Assembly (NCBI RefSeq): GCF_014287895.1
Contig: NZ_JACOPP010000005.1
Location: 62,001-126,000 of the forward strand
DNA from: Lawsonibacter hominis
Lineage (GTDB): Bacteria; Bacillota; Clostridia; Oscillospirales; Oscillospiraceae
DNA length: 64,000 nt
Direction of reading: 5' to 3'
The translations under genes and the position numbers were made by a program. Every line of letters starts with the position of its first letter. Within the stretch, counting starts at the first letter, position 1. Positions 1-7,493 of this stretch are shown one piece after another. The notes below the pieces were generated by a model. That model did not search any database, was not told the DNA's origin, and worked only from the letters and a program-made list of their open reading frames with translations.

Positions 1-48
1 CCCTGCCATATCGCGTGCAGCGGGGCGGCCTGCGGCCGCCCGCCGGAC

Positions 49-756
49 TTACGCGTGCTGATTGATGATGACGCTCTCCCAGGCACCCCGCTCCAGGTCG
101 ATATAGCGCACGAAGAGGGAGACCTTGTTGTCTTCGTTGAGGTTGTTCCACAGCAGATGGGCAAATTCCTGCGGCGTCTCGCTGGTGATGGCCACCTGCT
201 CCGGCTCGCCCTCAAAAGAGGGGAGGGGATCGCCGTCGCCCAGGTAGGTATGGATAAAATGCCCCTGGCCGGCAATGGGGTTTTCGTAGGCGAAAAAGTA
301 CCGGCGGCAGGAGGACGCCTCGCCGTCCGCGCTTTTCAGAATGGACAGGGTATAGTCGCCATTGCCGTGCACCAGGCCGGAAATGCGGGGCGTGTAGTTG
401 GGGCCGTCCGGCTCAAACGTGCGGGTATGCAGGGCCTGGGCAAAGGTCTTGCCCGCCGCCAGGCCCTCCCGGACGGTGTCGGTCTGGTCGCCGTTGGTGA
501 CGATGGTAGAGGTGCCGAAGACCCGCACCGGGGCGTAGATGATCAGGGACGGATCGGTCATTTTAGAGGGGTCAAAGGCCTGGGTACGGATGCCGTCGGG
601 GGTCTCCACAAACACCCGGTTGCGGGAATTTTCGCTGCGGCCCATAATGAAATAGGCGATCACAGCCTTCGCCCCGTCGGGAGAGCGGCCCAGTACGATG
701 CCCCGGCCGGGATAGGGATTGGTGCGCAGCAGCGCGGTCAGATCAAGCGTTTTCAT
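49..756 (-). CDS. purO: IMP cyclohydrolase, archaeal PurO type
   Basis: Predicted to close FAICAR to IMP, the last step of de novo purine synthesis. The 235-residue protein has the PurO-family look: an N-terminal R-T-N-P-Y-P-G-R-G-I stretch, then YFIMGRSENSRNRVF. PurO is typical of archaea; many Clostridia pair it with a stand-alone AICAR formyltransferase instead of using bifunctional PurH. I chose the ATG at 756 because it overlaps the purN stop codon as ATGA, which indicates translational coupling. It is the last purine gene visible; the operon may continue beyond the window edge, where purH or purD would be expected. The family call is from motif memory. Confidence 0.85.
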   Translation of the reverse strand: MKTLDLTALLRTNPYPGRGIVLGRSPDGAKAVIAYFIMGRSENSRNRVFVETPDGIRTQAFDPSKMTDPSLIIYAPVRVFGTSTIVTNGDQTDTVREGLAAGKTFAQALHTRTFEPDGPNYTPRISGLVHGNGDYTLSILKSADGEASSCRRYFFAYENPIAGQGHFIHTYLGDGDPLPSFEGEPEQVAITSETPQEFAHLLWNNLNEDNKVSLFVRYIDLERGAWESVIINQHA

Positions 757-1394
757 TGCCAAACAGCTCCCTCGGTTATTTTGACGTGCCGCCCCTCCAC
801 GTGGAGGCGGCCCTCGCAGAACAGGGATACGGCCCGGGGCAGGATGCTCCACTCACACTGCTCCATGACCCGGCGCTGGAGCGTCTCCGGCGTGTCGTCC
901 TCCCGGATGTCCACCGCCTTTTGCAGTACGATGGGACCGCCGTCCGGCTCCTCGTTGACGAAATGGACGGTGGCGCCGGTGACCTTGACGCCATAGTCCA
1001 GAGCTTTTTCGTGGACATGCAGGCCGTAATAGCCCGCGCCGCAGAAGGAAGGGATCAGGGCGGGATGGACGTTGAGAATGGCGTTGGGATAGGCCTGCAC
1101 CATCTCCTCGGTGAGGATGTGCAGGAAGCCCGCCAGCACTACCAGGCCGATCTCCAGCCCGCGCAGCTGCTCCACCAGGGCGGCGGTCATCTCCCGGTTG
1201 GAGCCGTAGTCCTTCCGGGAGACCACATAGCCGGGGATACCGGCCCGGGCGGCCCGTTCCAGAGCAAAAGCGTCGGCGCGGGAGGAGATCACGGCGGCGA
1301 TGACACCGTTTTTCAGCTCTCCCCGTCCCTGCGCGTCGATGAGCGCCTGGAGATTGGTGCCGCCTCCGGACACCAGCACGGCGATTCGTGTCAT
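753..1394 (-). CDS. purN: Phosphoribosylglycinamide formyltransferase
   Basis: Transfers a formyl group from 10-formyl-THF to GAR in purine synthesis. The 213 residues match the usual PurN length. The N terminus shows VLVSGGGTNLQALID, the phosphate-binding loop. The catalytic region has LNVHPALIPSF, with the conserved Asn and His, and the DGGPIVLQ segment carries the catalytic Asp. It overlaps purO by 4 bp and lies 109 bp downstream of purM. That gap holds a short hairpin (TTTCCGCC/GGCGGAAA, 1412-1430). Confidence 0.95.
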   Translation of the reverse strand: MTRIAVLVSGGGTNLQALIDAQGRGELKNGVIAAVISSRADAFALERAARAGIPGYVVSRKDYGSNREMTAALVEQLRGLEIGLVVLAGFLHILTEEMVQAYPNAILNVHPALIPSFCGAGYYGLHVHEKALDYGVKVTGATVHFVNEEPDGGPIVLQKAVDIREDDTPETLQRRVMEQCEWSILPRAVSLFCEGRLHVEGRHVKITEGAVWQ

Positions 1395-1503
1395 AGTGAT
1401 ACCTCGCAGAGTTTCCGCCGGAGGCGGAAATGAATTTCGAAGTCGTGCGCAGGCGGCGCGGACGCCCCCGCGGTCAGGAGGGCGCCTTCGCTGCCGCCCG
1501 GGC

Positions 1504-2550
1504 TCATACCAGCTCCACGCCCGCGTCGCCCTTGACCACGGAACCGATCACATAGGACTGCTCTCCGGCCCGGGCCAGCACGTCCAGGGCGTTGCCGATC
1601 TGGTCCTTGGGGATGGCGATGACCAGGCCGATGCCCATGTTGAAGGTGTTGTACATATCCCGCGCGGGGATGTCTCCGGCCTTTTGGATCAGTTCGAAGA
1701 TCGGGGGCACCGGGAAAGAAGCGGTCTGGATCCGGGCGGTGAGCCCCTCCTTCATCATGCGGGGCACGTTCTCATACAGGCCGCCGCCGGTGATGTGGCT
1801 GACCGCCTTCACGTCCACCCCGTGCTGCCGCAGGCAGCGGATGGAGCGCACATAGATGTGGGTGGGACGCAGCAGCTCCTCTCCCAGCGTATGGCCCAGA
1901 TCGGACACGTAGGTCTCCAGGGGCTTGGCGTCGTCGGCAATGCCGAAGACCTTGCGCACCAGGGAAAAACCGTTGGAGTGCACGCCGTTGGAGCCCAGGC
2001 CGATGAGCAGGTCCCCCTCCTGCAGCGTGGAGCCGTCGATCATTTTGGCCTGATCCACCAGACCAACGGAGAAGCCGGCCAGATCGTATTCCTGTTCCGG
2101 GTAGAAGCCGGGCATCTCGGCGGTCTCGCCGCCCACCAGGGCGCAGCCCGCCTGGCGGCAGCCTTCGGTGACGCCGGAAACGATGGCCTCGATGCGGCTG
2201 GGCAGGTTCTTGCCCACGGCCAGATAATCCAGGAAAAACAGGGGCATGGCCCCGGCGCAGATGATATCGTTGACGCACATGGCCACACAGTCGATGCCCA
2301 CGGTGTCGTGCTTGTCCATCAGAAAGGCGATCTTCAGCTTGGTGCCCACGCCGTCCGTGCCGGAGACCAAAAGGGGCTTATCCATGCCCGCGCAGTTGGG
2401 GGCAAACAGACCGCCGAAGCCGCCCAGGGTGCCCATGACGCCGGGAATATAGGTGGATTCGACCAGGGGCTTGATGCGGTTGACCGCCTCGTAACCGGCG
2501 GTCACGTCCACGCCGGCGGCGGCGTAGGATTCAGAATGAGAATTCTTCAT
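1504..2550 (-). CDS. purM: Phosphoribosylformylglycinamidine cyclo-ligase (AIR synthetase)
   Basis: ATP-dependent closure of FGAM to AIR. GTDGVGTKLKIAF and the TAEMPGFY segment are diagnostic for PurM. I set the start at 2550 (MKNSHSESY) because GGAGG lies 5 nt upstream; a longer reading frame to 2589 has no such site. The protein is then 348 residues, normal for the family. It is the fourth gene of the purE-C-F-M-N-O operon, about 150 bp after the PurF-like gene. No purL or purQ is in the window. Confidence 0.95.
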   Translation of the reverse strand: MKNSHSESYAAAGVDVTAGYEAVNRIKPLVESTYIPGVMGTLGGFGGLFAPNCAGMDKPLLVSGTDGVGTKLKIAFLMDKHDTVGIDCVAMCVNDIICAGAMPLFFLDYLAVGKNLPSRIEAIVSGVTEGCRQAGCALVGGETAEMPGFYPEQEYDLAGFSVGLVDQAKMIDGSTLQEGDLLIGLGSNGVHSNGFSLVRKVFGIADDAKPLETYVSDLGHTLGEELLRPTHIYVRSIRCLRQHGVDVKAVSHITGGGLYENVPRMMKEGLTARIQTASFPVPPIFELIQKAGDIPARDMYNTFNMGIGLVIAIPKDQIGNALDVLARAGEQSYVIGSVVKGDAGVELV

Positions 2551-2702
2551 ACAGACCTCCATTTTCCAAAGAAGTCCGAAGCAGGACATATGCCTGCGAA
2601 GGACGCCTTAACTTGTGGCCGCGGCGGCCACAGCAGCCGTGCCTGACACGGACGCGGGAGCGGCGCCTTCCCATCCGGAAAGGACGGCGGCCCCGGAAAC
2701 GG

Positions 2703-4124
2703 TTATTCCGCTCCGCTCCAGCAATAGGTGCAGATCTTGTCGCGGTCGATGCCGATGGCCTCCAGCAGGCCGTCCAGGGACTGGTAGCCCAGCGAATCGA
2801 AGCCCAGCTTCTCACAGATGGACCGGAGCATACATCTGCCCCGCTCGGTGGAAGCGTCGGCGTACTCGTCCAGATGCGCCTGCCCCTCGTCCCCCTCCAG
2901 CTCCTGTACCGTCTTGCGGGCCAGAAGCTCCATATCGGAGTTGCTGCGGGAGAAGTTCAGATACTTGCAGCCATACATGATGGGGGGGCAGGCCGAGCGC
3001 ATGTGGACCTCCTCGGCCCCGGACTCGTACAGGAACTCAACGGTCTCCCGCAGCTGCGTGCCGCGGACGATGGAATCGTCCACAAAGAGGAGCTTCTTGC
3101 CCTGGATCAGCTCAGGCACGGGGATCTGCTTCATTTTGGCCACCTGGTTGCGCACCTCCTGATTGGCGGGCATAAAGGAGCGGGGCCAGGTGGGCGTGTA
3201 CTTGACGAAGGGGCGGGCGAAGGGCTTGCCGCTGCGGTTGGCAAAGCCGATGGCGTGGGGCACGCCCGAGTCGGGTACGCCGGCTACAAAGTCCACCTTG
3301 GGCAGCTGGCCCTTCTGGATCTCGTCCCGGGCCATGATCTCGCCGTTGCGGTAGCGCATGACCTCCACGTTCATGCCCTCGTAATTGGAATTGGGGTAGC
3401 CGTAATAGGTCCACAGGAAGGCGCAGATCTTCATCTGCTCGCCGGCGGGGGAGAGGGTCTCCCATCCCTCCGGCGTCAGGCGCACGATCTCACGGGGCCC
3501 CAGCTCATAAGCGTCCTGATAGCCCAGCTTATGATAGGCGAAGGATTCGAAGGAGACGCAGCAGCCCTCCTCGTTCTGGCCCACCAGTACGGGCAGACGG
3601 CCCAGCCGGTCCCGGGCGGCGATGATGGCGTCGGGGGTAAGCACGAGAATGGTGCAGGAGCCGTCGATCGCCTCCTGCGCGTGGCGGATACCGGAGACCA
3701 GGTCGCTTTTCTGGTTGATGAGGGCGGCGGTGAGTTCGGTGGAATTGACCTTGCCCGAACTCATGGCCATGAACTGGTGGCCGTGGTCGGAAAAATACGT
3801 CTCCACCAGAGTGTCGGCATTGTTGATGATACCCACGGTGGTGATGGCGTACAGCCCCAGGTGGGAGCGCACCAGCAGCGGCTGAGGATCGGTGTCGCTG
3901 ATGCAGCCGATGCCCGCGCAGCCCCGGAATTCCCCCAGATCCCCTTCAAATTTGGTGCGGAAGGGGGTGTTCTCAATGTTGTGGATCTGCCGCTGAAAGC
4001 CGGCCTCGCGGTCGTAAACCGCCATGCCGCCCCGGCGGGTGCCCAGATGGGAGTGATAGTCGGTGCCGAAGAATAGGTCCAGCACGCAGTCGCGCTTGGA
4101 GACAGCGCCGAAAAATCCACCCAT
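2703..4124 (-). CDS. PurF-like amidophosphoribosyltransferase lacking the N-terminal catalytic Cys
   Basis: The 473-residue protein has the PurF architecture: an N-terminal class II glutaminase (Ntn) domain to about residue 250, then a phosphoribosyltransferase domain with an intact PRPP loop (LLFVDDSIVRGTQLR, about residues 348-362). In PurF the mature protein begins with a nucleophilic Cys (CGVFG-type). Here the aligned sequence is MGGFFGAVS, so that Cys is Gly2. An in-frame TAG two codons before the ATG excludes a longer N terminus. The HSLGTRRGG region, which resembles HSLQHRGQ, is otherwise kept. It sits in the operon 3 bp after purC, so a purine role is likely. It may use free ammonia, be a non-canonical PurF, or be regulatory. 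The Cys loss is read directly; function is inference. Confidence 0.8.
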   Translation of the reverse strand: MGGFFGAVSKRDCVLDLFFGTDYHSHLGTRRGGMAVYDREAGFQRQIHNIENTPFRTKFEGDLGEFRGCAGIGCISDTDPQPLLVRSHLGLYAITTVGIINNADTLVETYFSDHGHQFMAMSSGKVNSTELTAALINQKSDLVSGIRHAQEAIDGSCTILVLTPDAIIAARDRLGRLPVLVGQNEEGCCVSFESFAYHKLGYQDAYELGPREIVRLTPEGWETLSPAGEQMKICAFLWTYYGYPNSNYEGMNVEVMRYRNGEIMARDEIQKGQLPKVDFVAGVPDSGVPHAIGFANRSGKPFARPFVKYTPTWPRSFMPANQEVRNQVAKMKQIPVPELIQGKKLLFVDDSIVRGTQLRETVEFLYESGAEEVHMRSACPPIMYGCKYLNFSRSNSDMELLARKTVQELEGDEGQAHLDEYADASTERGRCMLRSICEKLGFDSLGYQSLDGLLEAIGIDRDKICTYCWSGAE

Positions 4125-4127
4125 GGC

Positions 4128-4847
4128 CTACTCCACGCCGGTCAGGCGGCGCATGACCTCCTCGTAGGCCTCCTCCGCGCCGCCCAGATCCCGGCGGAAG
4201 CGGTCCTTGTCCAGCTTCTCATGGGTCTTCTCATCCCACAGGCGGCAGGTGTCGGGGCTGATCTCGTCGGCCAATACGATCTGGCCGTCGGCGGTCCTGC
4301 CGAATTCCAGCTTGAAATCCACCAGGTCGATGCCGATCTCCTTCATGAACCCTTTCAGCAGTTCGTTGACGGTAAAGGCGTAGTTCTTGATGAGCGCGAT
4401 CTCCTCGGCGGTGGCCAGCTTGAGGGCCAGGGCGTGATAGGTGTTGATGAGCGGATCGCCCAGGTCGTCGTTTTTATAGGAAAACTCAATGGTGGGAGCG
4501 TCAAATACAATGCCCTCCTCCACGCCGTAGCGCTTGGCGAAGGAGCCGGCCGAGAGGTTGCGGATGATGACCTCCAGCGGCACGATGGAGACTTTCTTCA
4601 CGGCGGTTTCGCGGTCGCTGAGCTCCTCCACCAGGTGGGTGGGCACACCCTTGGCCTCCAGCCGGCGCATCAGGTTGTTCGTCATGCGGTTGTTGATGGC
4701 GCCCTTGCCGGTGATGGTGCCCTTTTTCAGGCCGTTGAAGGCGGTGGCGTCGTCCTTGTAGGAGACGATGACCACGTTGGGGTCCTGGGTGGCGTAGACC
4801 TTCTTGGCCTTCCCCTCGTAGAGCTGCTCTTTCTTCTCGTAAGCCAT
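4128..4847 (-). CDS. purC: SAICAR synthetase
   Basis: Joins CAIR and aspartate to make SAICAR with ATP hydrolysis. The 239 residues match PurC length. The N-terminal YEGKAKKVYAT nucleotide-binding segment, the NGLKKG element and the LADEISPDTCRLWD signature are all present. It follows purE by one base and precedes the PurF-like gene by 3 bp, so the three are almost certainly co-transcribed and coupled. Confidence 0.96.
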   Translation of the reverse strand: MAYEKKEQLYEGKAKKVYATQDPNVVIVSYKDDATAFNGLKKGTITGKGAINNRMTNNLMRRLEAKGVPTHLVEELSDRETAVKKVSIVPLEVIIRNLSAGSFAKRYGVEEGIVFDAPTIEFSYKNDDLGDPLINTYHALALKLATAEEIALIKNYAFTVNELLKGFMKEIGIDLVDFKLEFGRTADGQIVLADEISPDTCRLWDEKTHEKLDKDRFRRDLGGAEEAYEEVMRRLTGVE

Positions 4848-4848
4848 G

Positions 4849-5343
4849 CTAAAATTCCTCCATCTGAATTTTTTGATCTTTATCCATAACTTCCAGAGCC
4901 ATATCGGTCTTGAATTGGGAGAGCGTTCCGGACAGGCCGTCGTCGGAGAGCGCCAGCATCTGGGCGGCCAGGATCGCGGCGTTGTCCGCCCCGTCCACGG
5001 CCACGCAGGCCACCGGGATGCCCTTGGGCATCTGCACCATGGACAAAAGAGAGTCCAGCCCCCCCATCATGGAGGTCTTGATGGGCACGCCGATGACGGG
5101 CAGGGTGGTATAGGCGGCCAGGACCCCCGCCAGATGGGCGGCTTTACCGGCGGCGGCTATGATGACGCCGAAGCCCTTCTCCCGTGCGGAAGAGGCGAAC
5201 TGCTCCGCGGCGGCGGGCGTGCGGTGGGCGGAGATGACGTGTACCTCAAAGGGGACGCCGAACGCCTTCAGGCGTTTCATGCAGGCGCGCATGGTATCCA
5301 GGTCGCTGTCCGAGCCCATGACGACGGCAACTTTTTTGCTCAT
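4849..5343 (-). CDS. purE: N5-carboxyaminoimidazole ribonucleotide mutase
   Basis: Class I PurE converts N5-CAIR to CAIR. GSDSDLDTM near the N terminus and VISAHRTP are the family signatures; 164 residues is standard. It is the first gene of the purine operon, with GGAGGATCTGT before the ATG. The upstream leader (5344-5531) carries a terminator, so expression is probably set by attenuation. Confidence 0.96.
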   Translation of the reverse strand: MSKKVAVVMGSDSDLDTMRACMKRLKAFGVPFEVHVISAHRTPAAAEQFASSAREKGFGVIIAAAGKAAHLAGVLAAYTTLPVIGVPIKTSMMGGLDSLLSMVQMPKGIPVACVAVDGADNAAILAAQMLALSDDGLSGTLSQFKTDMALEVMDKDQKIQMEEF

Positions 5344-5566
5344 ACAGATCCTCCAGTCTTAAAATGCCAAACGATTTTTGAGGAAAAGAAAAAATAAATC
5401 AGGGTATCCATGATAAGGATACCCTGATGGGTTACCGTTCAAAATTGGACAGGCTGGCACAACGACCGCAGCGGGCCGCAGAGCGCGTCATGTGCACCGC
5501 CGCCATCCAAGTACCCCCTCGTCTTCTATCTGCCTACAATATATCGGATTTGCCGGGGGTTTGCAA
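5344..5566 (-). promoter_or_regulatory. purE operon promoter and attenuator leader
   Basis: A sigma-A-like promoter reads TTGCAA (5561-5566), 17 bp, TATATT (5538-5543), so transcription should start near 5531. The 188-nt leader contains GC-rich arms around 5450-5500 that can pair. It ends in a perfect 12-bp stem (5398-5409 with 5417-5428) followed by a T-rich tract, an intrinsic terminator between promoter and purE. That layout suggests attenuation or a riboswitch. I looked for the guanine/adenine-riboswitch core and the ZTP and ykkC/PRPP motifs and did not recognise any, so the sensed ligand is unknown. Confidence 0.7.
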
Positions 5567-5661
5567 GGGCGAAAATCGAATTTCGTAGGCTTAGACAACT
5601 TCCGGGAGCAAAAAGGGAAGGGGGATTGTAAAGTGTGTGTCAGGCGGAGACAAAGAATGCT

Positions 5662-6351
5662 TCAGCGCAGCCGCCCGTCGGTGCCCACCACCACGGTGCG
5701 CAGAGGGATGTCCCGGCCGCTGCGCGCCACCGCCGTTTCGGCGGCGCGCTGGATGCCGCCGCAGCAGGGAACCTCCATCCGCGCTACCGTGACGCTTTTG
5801 ACCTCGTTGGCAGCCAGGATGGCGGCCAGCTTTTCGGTGTAATCCCCCTCGTCCAGCTTGGGGCAGCCGATCAGGGTCACCCGTCCGGCAATGAAGTCCC
5901 GGTGGAACGCGCCGTAGGCGTAGGCGGTGCAGTCGGCGGCAATCAGCAGGTCGCAGCCGTCAAAATAAGGGGCGTTTACCGGCGCCAGTTTGATCTGTAC
6001 CGGCCACTGGCGCAGCTGGCTGGGCATTTCGCCGGCGGGGGCGGGGGCGCCGTCCCGGCGCAGGGCGCGGCTCTGACTGCCGGGGCAGCCGCAGGGCGGC
6101 ACGCCGGCGGACCGGGCCGCCTTGGCCGCCAGCACGGCGGCATGGTCGTAGGCGGGCGCCTCCCGCTCCTCAAACGTAATGGCCCCGGTGGGGCAGGCGG
6201 GCAGACAGTCGCCCAGACCGTCGCAGTAATCCTCGCGGGTGAGGCGGGCCTTGCCGCCCACCATCTGGATCGCCCCCTCGTGGCAGGCGGAGGCGCAGGC
6301 GCCGCAGCCGTTGCAGAGCTCCGGGTCGATTTTGATGATTTTGCGTTTCAT
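5662..6351 (-). CDS. 4Fe-4S ferredoxin-domain protein, probable Crp/Fnr target
   Basis: The 229-residue protein begins with a two-cluster ferredoxin domain: CNGCGACASAC at about residues 14-24, then a second Cys set around CDGLGDCLPACP. The C-terminal half has further conserved Cys (CDLLIAADC, IGCPKLDEGDY, VPCCGG) and resembles ferredoxin-like proteins that accompany hcp/HcpR genes in anaerobes. The start at 6351 has AAGGAGG in front; the open frame to 6774 beyond it is spurious. It is divergent from a Crp/Fnr regulator 86 bp away, with a GTTGCA/TGCAAC palindrome placed for activation of this promoter. An electron-transfer role under redox or NO stress is inferred. Confidence 0.8.
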   Translation of the reverse strand: MKRKIIKIDPELCNGCGACASACHEGAIQMVGGKARLTREDYCDGLGDCLPACPTGAITFEEREAPAYDHAAVLAAKAARSAGVPPCGCPGSQSRALRRDGAPAPAGEMPSQLRQWPVQIKLAPVNAPYFDGCDLLIAADCTAYAYGAFHRDFIAGRVTLIGCPKLDEGDYTEKLAAILAANEVKSVTVARMEVPCCGGIQRAAETAVARSGRDIPLRTVVVGTDGRLR

Positions 6352-6372
6352 GGGGATTCCTCCTTGCTTTTG

Positions 6373-6421
6373 TAAGGAGAGTATACTATACTGAGGTCGA
6401 GTTGTATGTTGCATCTGCAAC
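6373..6421 (-). promoter_or_regulatory. Crp/Fnr-type operator and promoter of the ferredoxin gene
   Basis: GTTGCATCTGCAAC at 6408-6421 is two 6-bp inverted arms with a 2-bp centre. On the minus strand a TATACT -10 box lies at 6385-6380, 22 nt beyond the palindrome, which puts its centre about 41.5 bp before the expected start near 6373. That is the classic class II activation position for Crp/Fnr proteins. The same spacing recurs at hcp and at the cupin operon. Confidence 0.65.
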
Positions 6422-6437
6422 GAATGGAGGGAAAAAC

Positions 6438-7106
6438 ATGCGCCAGTATCTGCCGGTGCTGCGCCGGGTGCCCCTGTTCGCGGGGCTGGAGGAGGAGCAG
6501 CTGATGGAGGCCCTGGAGTGCCTGGCCGCCCGTGTGAAGTGCGCGGCGAAAGCAGCGGCGGTGTTCCGGGCGGGGGAGAAGGCCGCGGCGCTGGGCTGCG
6601 TACTGTCCGGCGGGGTGCAGGTGTGCCGGGAGGACGCGTCCGGCGAGCGGATCGTCCTGGCGGGGCTGGAGGCGGGGGAGCTCTTTGGAGAAGCCTACGC
6701 CTTTGCGCAGGACAACACTCTGGCGGTGTCGGTCTATGCGCTCGAACCCACCACCGTCCTGCTGGTGCCCGCACGCCGCCTGCTGGAGCCCTGCCAGCGG
6801 GCGTGTCCCTTTCATGCCCGGCTGATCCGCAATTTAGTGACGCTGCTGGCGGAAAAGAATCTACAGCTTTCCCGGAATATTCGGTATCTGTCCGCCCGCA
6901 CCATCCGGGAAAAGCTGACGGCCTATCTGGAGGAGCAGGCGCTCCGCGCCGGACAGGACAGCTTTACCGTTCCCTTTGACCGCCAGGCCCTGGCGGACTA
7001 CCTGTGCGTGGACCGCAGCGCCCTGTCAAGGGAGCTGGGGCGTATGCGCTCGGAGGGACTGCTGGAGTTCGAACGCAGCCGCTTCACCTTGCATCCCGGG
7101 CGATAA
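6438..7106 (+). CDS. Crp/Fnr-family transcriptional regulator
   Basis: The 222-residue protein has an N-terminal cyclic-nucleotide-binding-like beta barrel (about 15-115), a dimer helix, and a C-terminal winged HTH with recognition helix RQALADYLCVDRSALSREL. It resembles the HcpR branch and the second regulator at 29168-29845; both share VDRSALS and a Cys-containing CQRACPFH-type segment before the dimer helix, which could bind heme or metal (inference). TGGAGGG precedes the ATG at 6438. It is divergent from the ferredoxin gene and followed by a bidirectional terminator. It probably regulates that gene and perhaps the cupin operon at 63.4 kb, which has a near-identical operator. Confidence 0.88.
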   Translation: MRQYLPVLRRVPLFAGLEEEQLMEALECLAARVKCAAKAAAVFRAGEKAAALGCVLSGGVQVCREDASGERIVLAGLEAGELFGEAYAFAQDNTLAVSVYALEPTTVLLVPARRLLEPCQRACPFHARLIRNLVTLLAEKNLQLSRNIRYLSARTIREKLTAYLEEQALRAGQDSFTVPFDRQALADYLCVDRSALSRELGRMRSEGLLEFERSRFTLHPGR

Positions 7107-7140
7107 AAACGGCCGCACGGTTTCCGTGCGGCCGTTTTTA
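7105..7140. terminator. Bidirectional intrinsic terminator
   Basis: AAAACGGCCGCACGG and its inverse flank a 4-nt loop, with A-run before and T-run after. It separates the Crp/Fnr gene from the convergent ireB. Confidence 0.9.
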
Positions 7141-7149
7141 TCGGTGATG

Positions 7150-7398
7150 TCAGTCCCTGAGATACTGCTTTACCAGTTCCTGCAGCAGCTCGTCCCGATC
7201 CAGCTTGCGGATCAGGGCGCGGGCGTTGTTGTAGTTGGTGATATAGGTGGGGTCCTCCGAGAGGATGTATCCCACGATCTGATTGATGGGATTATAGCCC
7301 TTTTCCTGCAAAGAGCTGTATACGCAACTCAGGATCTCCTTGATCTCAGGGTCCTTTTCGTTTTGAATGCTGAATTTCCGGGTGTAATCCATCTCCAC
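7150..7398 (-). CDS. ireB: IreB-family regulatory phosphoprotein
   Basis: Small protein of the IreB (UPF0297, YrzL) family, known from Enterococcus as a substrate of the PASTA kinase IreK in cell-envelope stress signalling. The conserved block KGYNPINQIVGYILSEDPTYI and the following ARALIRKLDRDELL are diagnostic. AGGAGG lies 8 nt before a GTG at 7398 (82 residues); an ATG at 7392 is an alternative with wider spacing. In many Firmicutes it precedes ruvX and a DUF1292 gene; here it stands alone, convergent with the Crp/Fnr gene. Confidence 0.9.
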   Translation of the reverse strand: MEMDYTRKFSIQNEKDPEIKEILSCVYSSLQEKGYNPINQIVGYILSEDPTYITNYNNARALIRKLDRDELLQELVKQYLRD

Positions 7399-7493
7399 GC
7401 GGCACACCTCCTCGTTTGTTTCTGGTCCCATTGTAGCTGAATTCAGAGCGGCTGTAAAGGGAAAACCGTGAAATTTTATGAAGAATTAAGCTT

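Noticed and set aside
5344..5531. Guanine/adenine riboswitch before purE
   Set aside because: The conserved loop and junction sequences of the purine class are absent, although a terminator is present.
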